Shown here in pieces: positions 44,726 through 53,568 of a DNA stretch of 64,000 bases. The position numbers and the translations under genes were made by a program. Location of the stretch: the NCBI RefSeq assembly GCF_019710575.1, contig NZ_JAHWFK010000015.1, positions 1 to 64,000 on the forward strand. The letters are read 5' to 3'. The number at the start of each line of letters is the position of its first letter. The first letter of the stretch is position 1. The notes under the pieces were generated by a model, which was not told where the DNA came from, ran no database searches, and worked only from the letters and a program-made list of their open reading frames with translations. Source of the DNA: Paractinoplanes polyasparticus. GTDB taxonomy: Bacteria > Actinomycetota > Actinomycetes > Mycobacteriales > Micromonosporaceae.

Positions 44726-45340
44726 ATGGTCAACATCGCCAACGATCACGAAACCTCACCCGTCACCACCACCGAACGGCGAGAGCAGGGCCCGAGGCGC
44801 CACGTCGGCACCGAACCCGCCTGGGAGAACGCGTTCCCGGTCACCGGCAGGACGGCTACCGCGACGCGGTACCTGCTGGCCGGCATCCGGATCGCGCTGG
44901 GCTGGGTGTTCCTGTGGGCGTTCCTCGACAAACTGTTCGGCCTCGGCCGCAGCACCCCCGCCGCGAACGCGTAGCTGGACGGCGGCAGTCCCACCGCCGG
45001 GTTCCTCGGCAAGGCCGCCACCGGCCCGTTCTCGGGCATCTACAACTCCATCGCCGGGAACGCCTTCGTCGACCTGCTGTTCATGGCGGCCCTGCTCGGC
45101 ATCGGCGTGGCCCTGCTTCTGGGCATCGGCATGCGCATCGCCGCCGCAGCCGGGGCACTGCTGACCGTCCTGATGTGGACCGCGGTGCTGCCGCCGGCCA
45201 CCAACCCGTTCATGGACGACCATCTCGTCTACGCCGCCGTGCTGGTCCTGCTCGCCCTGCTGGGCGCCGGAACCACGTGGGGCCTCGGCCGTCGATGGGC
45301 GGCGACCCCGCTCGTGCGACGCAACACCTGGCTGACGTAG
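44726..45340 (+). pseudogene. DoxX-family membrane protein interrupted by an in-frame amber codon
   Basis: Reading from ATG 44726, the first 82 codons give a normal DoxX N-terminus ending in RIALGWVFLWAFLDKLFGLGRSTPAANA. A TAG follows at 44972-44974, and in the same frame the protein resumes with LDGGSPTAGFLGKAATGPF through three more helices to stop 45340. Family members have a Trp at this spot (NAWxDGGSPT), so a single TGG-to-TAG change explains it. It is a recent nonsense pseudogene, a readthrough case, or a sequence error. DoxX proteins are linked to thiol-oxidation complexes. Confidence 0.85.
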
Positions 45341-45346
45341 AAGCGC

Positions 45347-45386
45347 ACGGCGTGCGCGATCCGCCTGCCCGGATCGCGCACGCCGT
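45347..45386. terminator. Strong terminator hairpin after doxX
   Basis: A perfect 17-bp stem: the arm starting ACGGCGTGCGCG at 45347 pairs with the arm ending CGCGCACGCCGT at 45386, with a 6-nt loop (45364-45369). There is no U-tract. It separates doxX from the following operon. Confidence 0.9.
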
Positions 45387-45553
45387 CGGGGCCCCTTGAG
45401 GTCGGCGATGAGCACCGTAGCGGGAGCCGCAGAGCCGTGGGCGCGGAGGGATCCGGGTCGGTCAGCCAGCACTGTGTCCAGCACGCCACCTGCCCACCGT
45501 CGTCATCCCGAAATAGGCCCGACGGCCGACTGCCGCACAGAATCGAGGAATCC

Positions 45554-46204
45554 GTGACTGCGATCCGCGTTCGGTTCGCCCGGTGGCTGTATCAGCACGG
45601 CCGTCCCAATCGGCTGGCCCGCATCCTGAACCGGATATCAGCCCTCCAGTTCCGTAGTGGGAAGCTGGCGCCGCGCAACTGGGTGACGCTGGAGGTTCCC
45701 GGACGCCGCACCGGCAAGCCGGTGACCTTCCCCCTCGTCGTGGCGGACCACGAGGGCGAGCGCTATCTCGTGTCCATGCTGGGAGCCGCCTCGAACTGGG
45801 TGGCCAACGTGCGAGCCGCCGGCGGCCACGCCGTCATCCATCACGGGACCCGCGAGAACGTCCTGCTCACGGACGTCGACGCCGGTGCGCGTGCCCCGAT
45901 TCTGCGCCGCTATCTCGCTGTCGCTCCCGGCGCCCGGCCACACATGGCCGTCGACCCGCGAGCGCCGCTGCCGGACTTCGATCAGATCGCCGTCCAATAT
46001 CCGGTCTTCCGCGTCACCCACGATTCGTCGCAACACCCGGACGCCTCAGCCACCGTTGTCGCCGGGGCAACGCTGATGACCGCGCTGCTGGCTGCCGTGA
46101 CCTGCTACCTCTACCGGCCGCTGATCATGCGGTGCCCGGCACGCTCAGGCGCGCCCGGTCCGGGCACCGGCCCACCCGCCCACCTGGAGGCGAGCACCGT
46201 ATGA
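45554..46204 (+). CDS. Deazaflavin (F420)-dependent nitroreductase family protein with C-terminal helix
   Basis: This 216-residue protein contains a Ddn-like split beta-barrel: LQFRSGKLAPRNWVTLEVPGRRTGKPVTFPLVVADHEGERYLVSMLGAASNWVANVRAAGGHAVI. That pattern (GRRTGxxR/T..PL, NWVxNV) binds F420. A hydrophobic helix near residues 175-200 (TLMTALLAAVTCYLYRPLIM) is unusual for the family and suggests membrane attachment. GTG 45554 follows GAGGAA. Its stop overlaps the next gene's ATG (ATGA). Confidence 0.87.
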   Translation: MTAIRVRFARWLYQHGRPNRLARILNRISALQFRSGKLAPRNWVTLEVPGRRTGKPVTFPLVVADHEGERYLVSMLGAASNWVANVRAAGGHAVIHHGTRENVLLTDVDAGARAPILRRYLAVAPGARPHMAVDPRAPLPDFDQIAVQYPVFRVTHDSSQHPDASATVVAGATLMTALLAAVTCYLYRPLIMRCPARSGAPGPGTGPPAHLEASTV

Positions 46205-46593
46205 CGCACCTGACGGACACTGCAACCATCCATCACCATGACCGTCGCGTAGAACCCGTTGCCCTCGATCGCGTCACTGTCGTGCCGATACGCCACGGGC
46301 GGCGAACCGTCGGCGCGTACGTGATGACGCCGCAAGGAGTCCGCTTCCAGCCCGCCACCGATGTCACCCGCATCGTGGTGACCGCCGTGACCACCGTGGC
46401 GCTCACCGTGGTCACGATTGCCATCGCTGTCGCGGTACGGCGGCCTCCCGCGATCCGGTCGGTCACGATGGGCCCCGGCGGCTGGGTCAGCCTCAAAGGG
46501 ACGGCCTTGCCGCCGATGCGCGACTCTGTCGCGCCGTCCCGGCCATGGTGGGCCCGGTCGCTGCGGGCACGCCGGCTCGTCGTCGAGCGTTGA
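46201..46593 (+). CDS. Hypothetical single-helix membrane protein
   Basis: This 130-residue protein has one hydrophobic helix at about residues 58-80 (IVVTAVTTVALTVVTIAIAVAV) and basic flanks; it has no recognised domain. It overlaps the F420-type gene by 4 bp, so the two proteins are probably made together and may interact at the membrane. The N-terminal part is His-rich (TIHHHDRRVEP). Confidence 0.65.
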   Translation: MTHLTDTATIHHHDRRVEPVALDRVTVVPIRHGRRTVGAYVMTPQGVRFQPATDVTRIVVTAVTTVALTVVTIAIAVAVRRPPAIRSVTMGPGGWVSLKGTALPPMRDSVAPSRPWWARSLRARRLVVER

Positions 46594-46595
46594 CG

Positions 46596-47288
46596 ATGTC
46601 ACGGCCGGGGCACACCGGGGACACACCGGTGCTTGCGGGCTCTTCCCCATCCTCCTGCGCCGACGTGACGCTGTACTGGCTGCCGCTCGGCGCCGGCGGT
46701 CATTGCATCCGCCTCAACGGACGCATCTTCGAAGCCCTCCAAGCACGTCACGAGCACCGGCCGATCCGCGACCTCTACCACTCCGCACTGCAGGTACGCC
46801 GGGGCGCTGACCGATTCGTCATCGAGATGACCCCCGTAGTGGGCGGCGGACCCGCCGATCGCGGCGTCGTCCGCGAAGGCCCGGTCGGTTCCCGGCTCCT
46901 CGGACGTTCACCGCTGTTCCGGTACGAGATCAGGCGGTGGCGCGACGGCACCATCCTGGACGTGGCCGGAGCCGTCGCCGGTCCGTGCATCGTCAGCGCG
47001 GACGCCACCCGGGCACGTGAGGTGTTACGCCTGGTGGCGCTCGTCCCGGCGCTCGTCTGGGGCCGCGACGAAAGCCGTGCCGGCGAGATGTGGAACTCCA
47101 ACTCACTGACCGCCTGGCTCCTCGCCGGCAGCGGCCATCGGATGGAAACCATCGGCCCACCCGCCCACGGCCGCGCTCCCGGATGGCAGGCCGGGCTGAC
47201 CGTAGCCGCCCGGAGCAGCGATTCCGGCCGACACCACACGATGACACACGGGAGGTCGGCCCGGCGTGTCGGAAATCCGTCGGGATGA
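46596..47288 (+). CDS. Hypothetical protein, possibly papain-fold-like
   Basis: This 230-residue protein starts 2 bp after the previous stop, so it is the third gene of the operon. GTG 46665 (VTLYWLPLGAGGHCIRLNGRIFEAL) is a good alternative start because the first 23 residues are low complexity. The order GGHCIRLNGRIFEAL early and MWNSNSLTAWLLAGSG late recalls permuted papain-like or YiiX-type proteins (His early, Asn-x-Asn-Ser late), but I cannot name a family. No membrane helix is predicted. Confidence 0.6.
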   Translation: MSRPGHTGDTPVLAGSSPSSCADVTLYWLPLGAGGHCIRLNGRIFEALQARHEHRPIRDLYHSALQVRRGADRFVIEMTPVVGGGPADRGVVREGPVGSRLLGRSPLFRYEIRRWRDGTILDVAGAVAGPCIVSADATRAREVLRLVALVPALVWGRDESRAGEMWNSNSLTAWLLAGSGHRMETIGPPAHGRAPGWQAGLTVAARSSDSGRHHTMTHGRSARRVGNPSG

Positions 47289-47348
47289 GGGAGCGGAACT
47301 GCTGGCGGTGGGGGTTATGGTTTGGCGTTGCGAGCGGAGGGGGAGCGG

Positions 47349-49085
47349 TTGAGCACGACAGCGGCCGGCCTGTCCGCGCAGCTGGCCGAGGCTCGGCAGT
47401 TCGCCGTCGACGCCGGGCGGGGCGACCTGGCGGAGCGGCTCGAGCGGGCTTCGGCGGCGCTCGCCGAGCGCAGCGACTCCGTCGTTGCCGTGGTCGGCGA
47501 GTTCAAGCAGGGCAAGAGCAGCCTCGTCAACGCCCTGCTGCACACCGACCTGTGCCCGGTCGACGCCGATGTGGTCACCGCGCTGCCGACGATTCTGCGG
47601 TTCGCCCGTCCGCCCGCGGCGTTCCTGATCTCGGACGGCGACCGGCGTGAGCCGATCGAGTTCGCCGAGCTGCCCAAGCACATCACCGGCAGTGACGCCG
47701 ATCCGGCGCCCCGGGCGGTCGAGGCCGGCATCGACCGGCGGCTGCTCGGCGCGGGGCTGGCCGTCGTCGACACGCCGGGGGTGGGCGGGCTCGACTCGGC
47801 GCAGGGCAACCTCACCCTGGCCACGCTCACCACGGCGGGGGCGGCGCTGTTCGTCACCGACGCGGCGCAGGAGCTCACGGCCCCCGAGGTCGACTTCCTC
47901 CGCCGTACGCGGGAACGTTGCCCCCGCACCTTTCTCGTGCTCACCAAGACCGACCTGCACGTCGAGTGGCGTCGCATCGCGTCGATCAACGAGGCCCACC
48001 TCAAACGGGCCGGCCTCGACGTGCCGATCATCGGAGTGTCGTCGTTCCTGCGGGTGCGCGCCCACGCCCGCGACGACACCGCCCTCAACGAGGAATCCGG
48101 CTTCCCGCGCCTGGTCGAGCTGCTGCGTCGCGAGATCGTCGACGCCGACCGGAGCGAACGCATCGACAGCGCCCGCGCCGAGCTCGGCTTCGTCGTCGCG
48201 CAGCTCCGTGACCGCCTCGACGCCGAGGAGTCCGCGGCCGACCCGCGCCGCGCCGAGCGCTACGCCGAGCGGGCCCGGCGCAGCGCCCAGCTGGTGACCG
48301 GCACCTGGCAGACCGTGCTGGGCGACGGCATTCAGGACCTCGCGGCCGACGTCGACCACGACCTGCGCGAACGCCTCCGGCTGATCATCATCCGGGGCGA
48401 GCAGCTGCTGGCCGAGTCGGATCCGCGCAACACCTGGCAGGACTTCCAGGCCTGGGCCGCCCGCGAGGCCAGCCGGGCCGCGGCCGACAACCTGATGCTG
48501 CTGGTCGCCCGGGCCGAGCAGCTCGCGCGGGACGTCGCCGACCGTTTCGGGATGGAGGCGCACGACCTCAGCGCGACCCTGCCCGCCGTCGGCCCCGCGG
48601 TGCACAAGGCCCGCGACCTCGAGCTCGACTTCCAGAAGTCCACCATGCAGCAGTTCCTCGGCGCGTTCACGGCGGCCCGGGTCGCGTACGGCGGCTTCTT
48701 CGTGCTGGGCGGCGTCGGAGCGCTCGTCGGTGTCGCCTGGGCGGCGCCGCTGGGCCTGCTGGCCGGGGTCGCCTTCGGCCGCCGCCTGGTCAAGGCCGAG
48801 AAGGAACGGCAGGTGCAGCAGCGCCGCCATCAGGCCGGGCAGGAACTCCGCCGGTACGTCGACGAGGTCGGCTTCCACGTGGGCCGCGACAGCCGGGAGT
48901 CCGTCCGCCGCACCCAGCGGCACCTGCGCGACGAGTTCGCCACCCGGGCCCGCGAGCTGAGCCGTTCCGCCGCCGCGGCCGAGGCCGCCGTACGCGAGTC
49001 CGTGTCGCTGACCGGCGAGCAGCGCCGCACCCGGGCCGCCACCGTGGCCGAGCAGCGCCGCCGCCTCGAGAGGCTGGCCCCGTGA
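47349..49085 (+). CDS. Dynamin-like GTPase (IniA-like)
   Basis: This 578-residue large GTPase has G1 GEFKQGKSS (50-58), G3 DTPGVGGLDS and G4 TKTD, helical stalk regions and a central hydrophobic paddle hairpin (YGGFFVLGGVGALVGVAWAAPLGLLAGVAFG, about residues 435-470) flanked by long charged coiled coils. Bacterial dynamins of this group remodel or repair the membrane. TTG 47349 is chosen because GGAGGGGGAG lies just upstream; the longer frame begins at TTG 47322. It overlaps the second GTPase gene by 4 bp. Confidence 0.92.
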   Translation: MSTTAAGLSAQLAEARQFAVDAGRGDLAERLERASAALAERSDSVVAVVGEFKQGKSSLVNALLHTDLCPVDADVVTALPTILRFARPPAAFLISDGDRREPIEFAELPKHITGSDADPAPRAVEAGIDRRLLGAGLAVVDTPGVGGLDSAQGNLTLATLTTAGAALFVTDAAQELTAPEVDFLRRTRERCPRTFLVLTKTDLHVEWRRIASINEAHLKRAGLDVPIIGVSSFLRVRAHARDDTALNEESGFPRLVELLRREIVDADRSERIDSARAELGFVVAQLRDRLDAEESAADPRRAERYAERARRSAQLVTGTWQTVLGDGIQDLAADVDHDLRERLRLIIIRGEQLLAESDPRNTWQDFQAWAAREASRAAADNLMLLVARAEQLARDVADRFGMEAHDLSATLPAVGPAVHKARDLELDFQKSTMQQFLGAFTAARVAYGGFFVLGGVGALVGVAWAAPLGLLAGVAFGRRLVKAEKERQVQQRRHQAGQELRRYVDEVGFHVGRDSRESVRRTQRHLRDEFATRARELSRSAAAAEAAVRESVSLTGEQRRTRAATVAEQRRRLERLAP

Positions 49086-50488
49086 GCCTGCTCGACGACA
49101 CCCGGACCCTGCTCGACCGGGCCGTGGCCGAGACCCGTGATCCCCGTCTGGCCCGGGCCCGCGGCCGCCTCGACGAGCCGCTGCGGGTGGCCATCGCGGG
49201 CAAGCTCAAGGCCGGCAAGTCCACGTTGCTCAACGCGCTGATCGGCGAGGAGCTGGCGCCGACCGACGCGGGGGAGTGCACCCGGGTCGTCACCTGGTAC
49301 GCGGACGGGCCCACGTACGCCGTCACCTCGTACCTGACCGACGGCAACGCCGAGGCGCGCCCGTTCACGCGGCGCGACGGCGCCGTCCGGATCGACCTGG
49401 GCCGCCCGTCCTTCCAGGTCGAGCGGCTGGAGGTGCGGGTGCCGAGCGCGCGCCTGCGCCGCCACACCCTGATCGACACGCCCGGCATCGAGTCGCTGTC
49501 GGCGGACGTCTCCGCCCGCACGACAGCGTTCCTCGAGGCCGAGGGCGAGCACGCCACCCAGACCGACGCGGTGATCTACCTGCTGCGGCACCTGCACAGC
49601 GGCGACGTCCGCTTCCTGGAGGCGTTCCACGGCGACGACGGCGCGGGCACGCCGGTCAACGCGATCGGCGTGCTGTCGCGGGCCGACGAGATCGGCGGCT
49701 GCCGGCTCGACGCGATGACCGCCGCCGAGCGGGTCGCCGACCGCTACGCCACCGACGAACGGCTGCGGAAGCTGTGCCCGGTCGTCGTGCCGGTGGCGGG
49801 CCTGCTCGGGGCGGCCGGGGCGACCCTGCGCGAGGGCGAGTTCCGGGTGCTGGCCCAGGTGGCGGAGCTACCCATGGACGACATCGTCGAGCTGCTGCTG
49901 ACCGCCGACCGGTTCGCCGCGACCGGCGACGAGCGGCGGCGGCTCGTCACGAGGCTGGGGCTGTTCGGCGTACGGCTGGGAACGCGGTTGATCCGCGAGG
50001 GCCACGTGACCGACGCGGCCGGGCTGGCCGCGGCCCTCACCGAGAACAGCGGCATCACCCGGCTGCGGGAGGTGCTGCGGACACACATCGAGGGCCGGGC
50101 CGAGGTGCTCAAGGCTCGCAGCGCCCTGGCCGCCCTCGACGACTGCCTGCCGCCCGGCTCACCGCTGGTGGCGGAGGCCGAGCGGATCCGCGCCGGGGCG
50201 CACGAGTTCGTCGAGCTGCGCCTGCTGCACCAGCTGCGGTCGGGCCGCCTGCCGGTGGCCGACGACCGCCGGGCCGAGCTCGACCGCCTGCTCGGCGGGG
50301 CCGGCAGCGCCCCGTCCGAGCGACTCGGTGTTCCCGCCGACGACGTGGTGGACGCGGCCCGGACGGCCCAGGCCCGCTGGCAGCGCCTGGCCGAGCACCC
50401 GCTCTCGGCTCGGGACTTCAAGGCCGCGGCCCGCGCCGCGGCCCGCACCTGCGAAGGCATTCTGGCCGGTCAGAACCAGCAGGGGTGA
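49082..50488 (+). CDS. Dynamin-like GTPase (IniC-like)
   Basis: This 468-residue GTPase partner has G1 GKLKAGKST, G3 DTPGIESLS and G4 SRADEIGG, but no hydrophobic paddle, as in IniC compared with IniA. Tandem dynamins of unequal type usually act as heteromers (DynA/B, IniA/C, LeoA/B/C), which supports joint action with the upstream gene. GTG 49082 overlaps the first gene's TGA. The last 19 bp overlap the 3' end of the convergent Hsp70-TolB gene. Confidence 0.9.
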   Translation: MSLLDDTRTLLDRAVAETRDPRLARARGRLDEPLRVAIAGKLKAGKSTLLNALIGEELAPTDAGECTRVVTWYADGPTYAVTSYLTDGNAEARPFTRRDGAVRIDLGRPSFQVERLEVRVPSARLRRHTLIDTPGIESLSADVSARTTAFLEAEGEHATQTDAVIYLLRHLHSGDVRFLEAFHGDDGAGTPVNAIGVLSRADEIGGCRLDAMTAAERVADRYATDERLRKLCPVVVPVAGLLGAAGATLREGEFRVLAQVAELPMDDIVELLLTADRFAATGDERRRLVTRLGLFGVRLGTRLIREGHVTDAAGLAAALTENSGITRLREVLRTHIEGRAEVLKARSALAALDDCLPPGSPLVAEAERIRAGAHEFVELRLLHQLRSGRLPVADDRRAELDRLLGGAGSAPSERLGVPADDVVDAARTAQARWQRLAEHPLSARDFKAAARAAARTCEGILAGQNQQG

Positions 50489-53121
50489 CCCTCCCGCTCG
50501 CCGGGCTTCGTCAGCAGCGTCTGGCTGGTGCCGTCGGTCTTCATGACCACGACCGTGGGCTCCTCGTAGGTCCCGCGCACGAAGGCGATCCACTTGCCGT
50601 CCGGCGAGAACGTCGGGTCCATCTCCCGCTCGGGCGAGTCGGTGAGCCGGCGCGGCGGCGTGCTGCTGTCCTTGGCGATGATGTAGATGTCGGAGTCGTT
50701 CTTGCCGATCTGCTTGGTGTAGACGATCCAGTGGTCGTTCGGGTCGAGGGCCGGGTCGACGGCCGGCCCCATGCTCGCATCGGTGATGCGCCGCTCGACC
50801 TTGCGGGTCACGTGCATCGCGTACAGCAGCCGGGCGCCGTCACGCTCCTGCCAGTAGACGATCGCGTCGTTGTTGGAGGTCCAGACCGGGTCGTCCTTGG
50901 GGTCGTCCGAGGTGGTGAGCTGCTGGGGCTCGCCGCCCGCGGCCGGGACGGTGAAGAACTGGTTGACCTGGCCGACCTTCTTCACGAAGACGATCTGCTG
51001 GTCGTCACCCGACCAGGAGGCCCGCCCGTTGGTCGCGCCGGACGCCAGCTTGCGGCGGTTGCTGCCGTCCGCGTCCATGATCATGATGTCGCTGGTCGAG
51101 CCGGGGTTGAGGTGCGTGAGCACGACCTGCTTCCGGTCGTGCGACCAGCGCGGCAGCGTGTCGCCGTCGACGGTCCCGGCCAGCTGCTCGCGGGCCGTGC
51201 CGAGGCCCGGCTTGAAGAACGAGACGGTCGAGACGCGGTCGGTCTGCGAGACGGGCCCGGTGTCGACCCGGACGAGCAGCCGCGCATCGGTGGCCAGGCC
51301 GGGGATGGGGGTCCCGACCGGCGCCGACGAGGAGGCCGGCACGGAGGGGGGCGTCGAGCCCTGCGCCTTCTCGGCGCCTTCGCCCGCGCCCCAGTTGAGC
51401 GCCACGAGGGTACCGGCGGTGGCGGCGATGAGCACCGCGCCGGCTGCGCCCGCGATCGCGAGGCGGCGGTTCTTCCGGCGGGGGTGGGGCGGCTCGGGGT
51501 CTGTCGGCTTGCTGATTTCGTACGGGCGTAGGCGATCAGCCGGAGGCGGGGTTCCCGGTCCGGGGTCATACGGCCCTCCGACACCCGGTCCGTACGGGCG
51601 TGGTCGCTCAGCCGTAGGCGGTGTCCCCACTTGGGGTTCGTACGGGCGCTGGTCAGTCGCTGTCGGCGGCGTTCCCACCTCAGGGCTGGTCGGGAACGTG
51701 GCCGTTGGCGCCAGCGGTGGAGTCGGCGTCGAACCCGGAACGGACGCGGCCCCGCGGCTGAACGCGACCGGACTGCGCTGGTCGCCCTCCACCGCCTGCG
51801 TCGGCATGGCCTGAGTCGGCGTCGGGTGTACACCAGCTGCCGCGACCGCCGGCGCTGAACCCTGAACGTGCGGCGCGACCGATCCCGCCTCGAAGCTCCG
51901 CGACACCGGCTGGTTGTCCGGTTGCCACCCCGGCTCGACGTTCTGCTGGGCGGTTCGGGGCATCGCCCCCGTGGCCGACATCGGCGAGCCAGCCGGCGAC
52001 TCCGCGTGGTCGGCCCACGGGTCCTGTGCCTCCGGGTGCTCGGGTGCGGCGAGCGGCGCCCCCGTGGCCACGGCCGCGCCCAGAGCGATGCTGTGCTCAG
52101 GATGCGGGTCGGCCACGACCGGCCGCCCGAACTCCTCGGACAGCATCTGCGCCACCAGCGGGATCCGCGACGACCCACCGGCCAGCAGCACCGCGCTGAC
52201 CTGCCCCGCGTCGACCCCGGCCCCGCGCAGAGCCCGCCGCGTGGCCGCGATCGTGTCCTCCAGGGCGGGCGAGATCATCGACTCCAGCTCGGACCGGTTG
52301 AGCCGCACGCGCGTGTGCAGCCCCGGAAGCGCGACGGGAATCGAGGTCTCGGTGTCGAAGGACAGCGCCTCCTTGGCCTCCACGCAGTCGCGCCGCAGCC
52401 GGGCCAGCGCCTCGGTCACCGCGTCGTCGTCCGGGTCGAGCCCCTGCGCCCCGCTGCCGAGCGCCCCCACGACGTGCGCGAACACAGCCTCGTCGAAGTC
52501 GGCCCCACCCAGTTGCTCGACGCCTTCGGGCTCACCCACCAGCGAGAACCCGTCCGCATCGCGCCGCAGCAACGCCACATCGAACGTCCCGCCACCCAGG
52601 TCGTACACCAGGACGGTCTCACCCAGCGCGATCCGCCGAGCCGTCGCGTGCTGCAGCGCCGCCGCCTCCGGCTCGGTGATCAGCTTGACCGCGCCCGCGT
52701 CGGCCAGCCGCACGGCCTGCGAGAACTGCTCACGCTTGTACGGCCCCCAGTTGGCCGGATGCGTCAGCGTCAGAGAAGCCGGAGCCCCGTCCCGCAGCCG
52801 GGTGACTTCATCCAGCACATGCCGCAACAGCTTGGCCGTCAGAGCATGAGCCGAGAACGGCGTCCCACCCACCAGAATGGGAACCGGATCCCCGATACGC
52901 CGCTTGAACTCCCGGGCCAGCCGCCCCGGCTCCGCCAGCCCTCGCCGTTCAGCAGCCTCCCCCAGAAGCAGCCCACCGTCATCCTTGACAAACACCAACG
53001 ACGGAATCTCGGCCCGCCGCCCACCCAGCCGAACAACCTCGACCCGCCCCGCGTCATCACGCAAAGCCGCCGCTGTCTGAGTAGTGCCCAGGTCGATGCC
53101 GAGCCCGTAGGTCCCCTTCAC
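50470..53121 (-). CDS. Hsp70-family ATPase fused to a membrane helix and TolB-like propeller
   Basis: This 883-residue protein has a well-kept Hsp70 ATPase domain (1-355): YGLGIDLGTTQTAAAL, VLVYDLGGGTFDVALLR, AVLLAGGSSRIPLVAQMLSEEFG. No DnaK substrate domain follows. Instead there is a long Pro-rich linker with YGPGVGGPYDPGPGTPPP-type repeats, a membrane helix near 565-590 (RRLAIAGAAGAVLIAATAGTLVAL) and an extracytoplasmic WD40/TolB propeller (IMIMDADGSNRRKLASG, FTVPAAGGEPQQLTTSDD, PTFSPDGKWIAFVRG). ATPase inside and propeller outside suggests a transmembrane signalling or surveillance device. Similar Hsp70 proteins neighbour dynamin pairs in actinobacteria; here the gene converges on them. 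Confidence 0.9.
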   Translation of the reverse strand: MKGTYGLGIDLGTTQTAAALRDDAGRVEVVRLGGRRAEIPSLVFVKDDGGLLLGEAAERRGLAEPGRLAREFKRRIGDPVPILVGGTPFSAHALTAKLLRHVLDEVTRLRDGAPASLTLTHPANWGPYKREQFSQAVRLADAGAVKLITEPEAAALQHATARRIALGETVLVYDLGGGTFDVALLRRDADGFSLVGEPEGVEQLGGADFDEAVFAHVVGALGSGAQGLDPDDDAVTEALARLRRDCVEAKEALSFDTETSIPVALPGLHTRVRLNRSELESMISPALEDTIAATRRALRGAGVDAGQVSAVLLAGGSSRIPLVAQMLSEEFGRPVVADPHPEHSIALGAAVATGAPLAAPEHPEAQDPWADHAESPAGSPMSATGAMPRTAQQNVEPGWQPDNQPVSRSFEAGSVAPHVQGSAPAVAAAGVHPTPTQAMPTQAVEGDQRSPVAFSRGAASVPGSTPTPPLAPTATFPTSPEVGTPPTATDQRPYEPQVGTPPTAERPRPYGPGVGGPYDPGPGTPPPADRLRPYEISKPTDPEPPHPRRKNRRLAIAGAAGAVLIAATAGTLVALNWGAGEGAEKAQGSTPPSVPASSSAPVGTPIPGLATDARLLVRVDTGPVSQTDRVSTVSFFKPGLGTAREQLAGTVDGDTLPRWSHDRKQVVLTHLNPGSTSDIMIMDADGSNRRKLASGATNGRASWSGDDQQIVFVKKVGQVNQFFTVPAAGGEPQQLTTSDDPKDDPVWTSNNDAIVYWQERDGARLLYAMHVTRKVERRITDASMGPAVDPALDPNDHWIVYTKQIGKNDSDIYIIAKDSSTPPRRLTDSPEREMDPTFSPDGKWIAFVRGTYEEPTVVVMKTDGTSQTLLTKPGEREGHPCWF

Positions 53122-53272
53122 GCCGTAGATAGTCCCAGACCCGCACCATCCGCGACGCTGCCCGAATGGGTAAGTGAACCGTGCCCAAGGCCGGATGTCC
53201 GACAGAAAGGATCTTCGGTCAGTCGGCAAGCTCAGCGGCAAGCTGATGTGCCCGAGCGATCGCTTGGATCGG

Positions 53273-53377
53273 TCAGGTCCCTGCGCGCAGGACCGCAGCC
53301 TCGACCGCTGCGATGAAGCTGCGCTCGGCGGGGAGGTCGCGCAGTTCGGCGGTGTGGCCGATGAAGACCTGCGGCAT
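53273..53377 (-). pseudogene. Remnant of a DUF4062-type protein (N-terminus)
   Basis: The minus strand reads MPQVFIGHTAELRDLPAERS then FIAAVEAAVLRAG and stops. This matches the start of DUF4062 domains (VFVSSTxxLRDxPxxRxxVxxAxxxA) found in NACHT/TIR-like defence and signalling proteins. The frame continues after the stop as IARAHQLAAELAD. Only this piece remains in the 447-bp gap between the Hsp70 and mannosidase genes; no other gene is supported there. Confidence 0.45.
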
Positions 53378-53568
53378 GCGACTCCGTTCGGGGGATCAAG
53401 GATCCCGCACCCGGTCGCCGCCCGGAAGTCCGTGTCGAAGATCTGTCCCTCGGGCGGGTGGCCGGTCCATCATCTCCGGAGAGGCAGTCCCGTCCGCGAA
53501 GCATGTCTGACCTGGGGAGTTCACCTTGCCGAAACCTCCGTTCGCGCACTGCGAGTTAGGTTCCAGTC

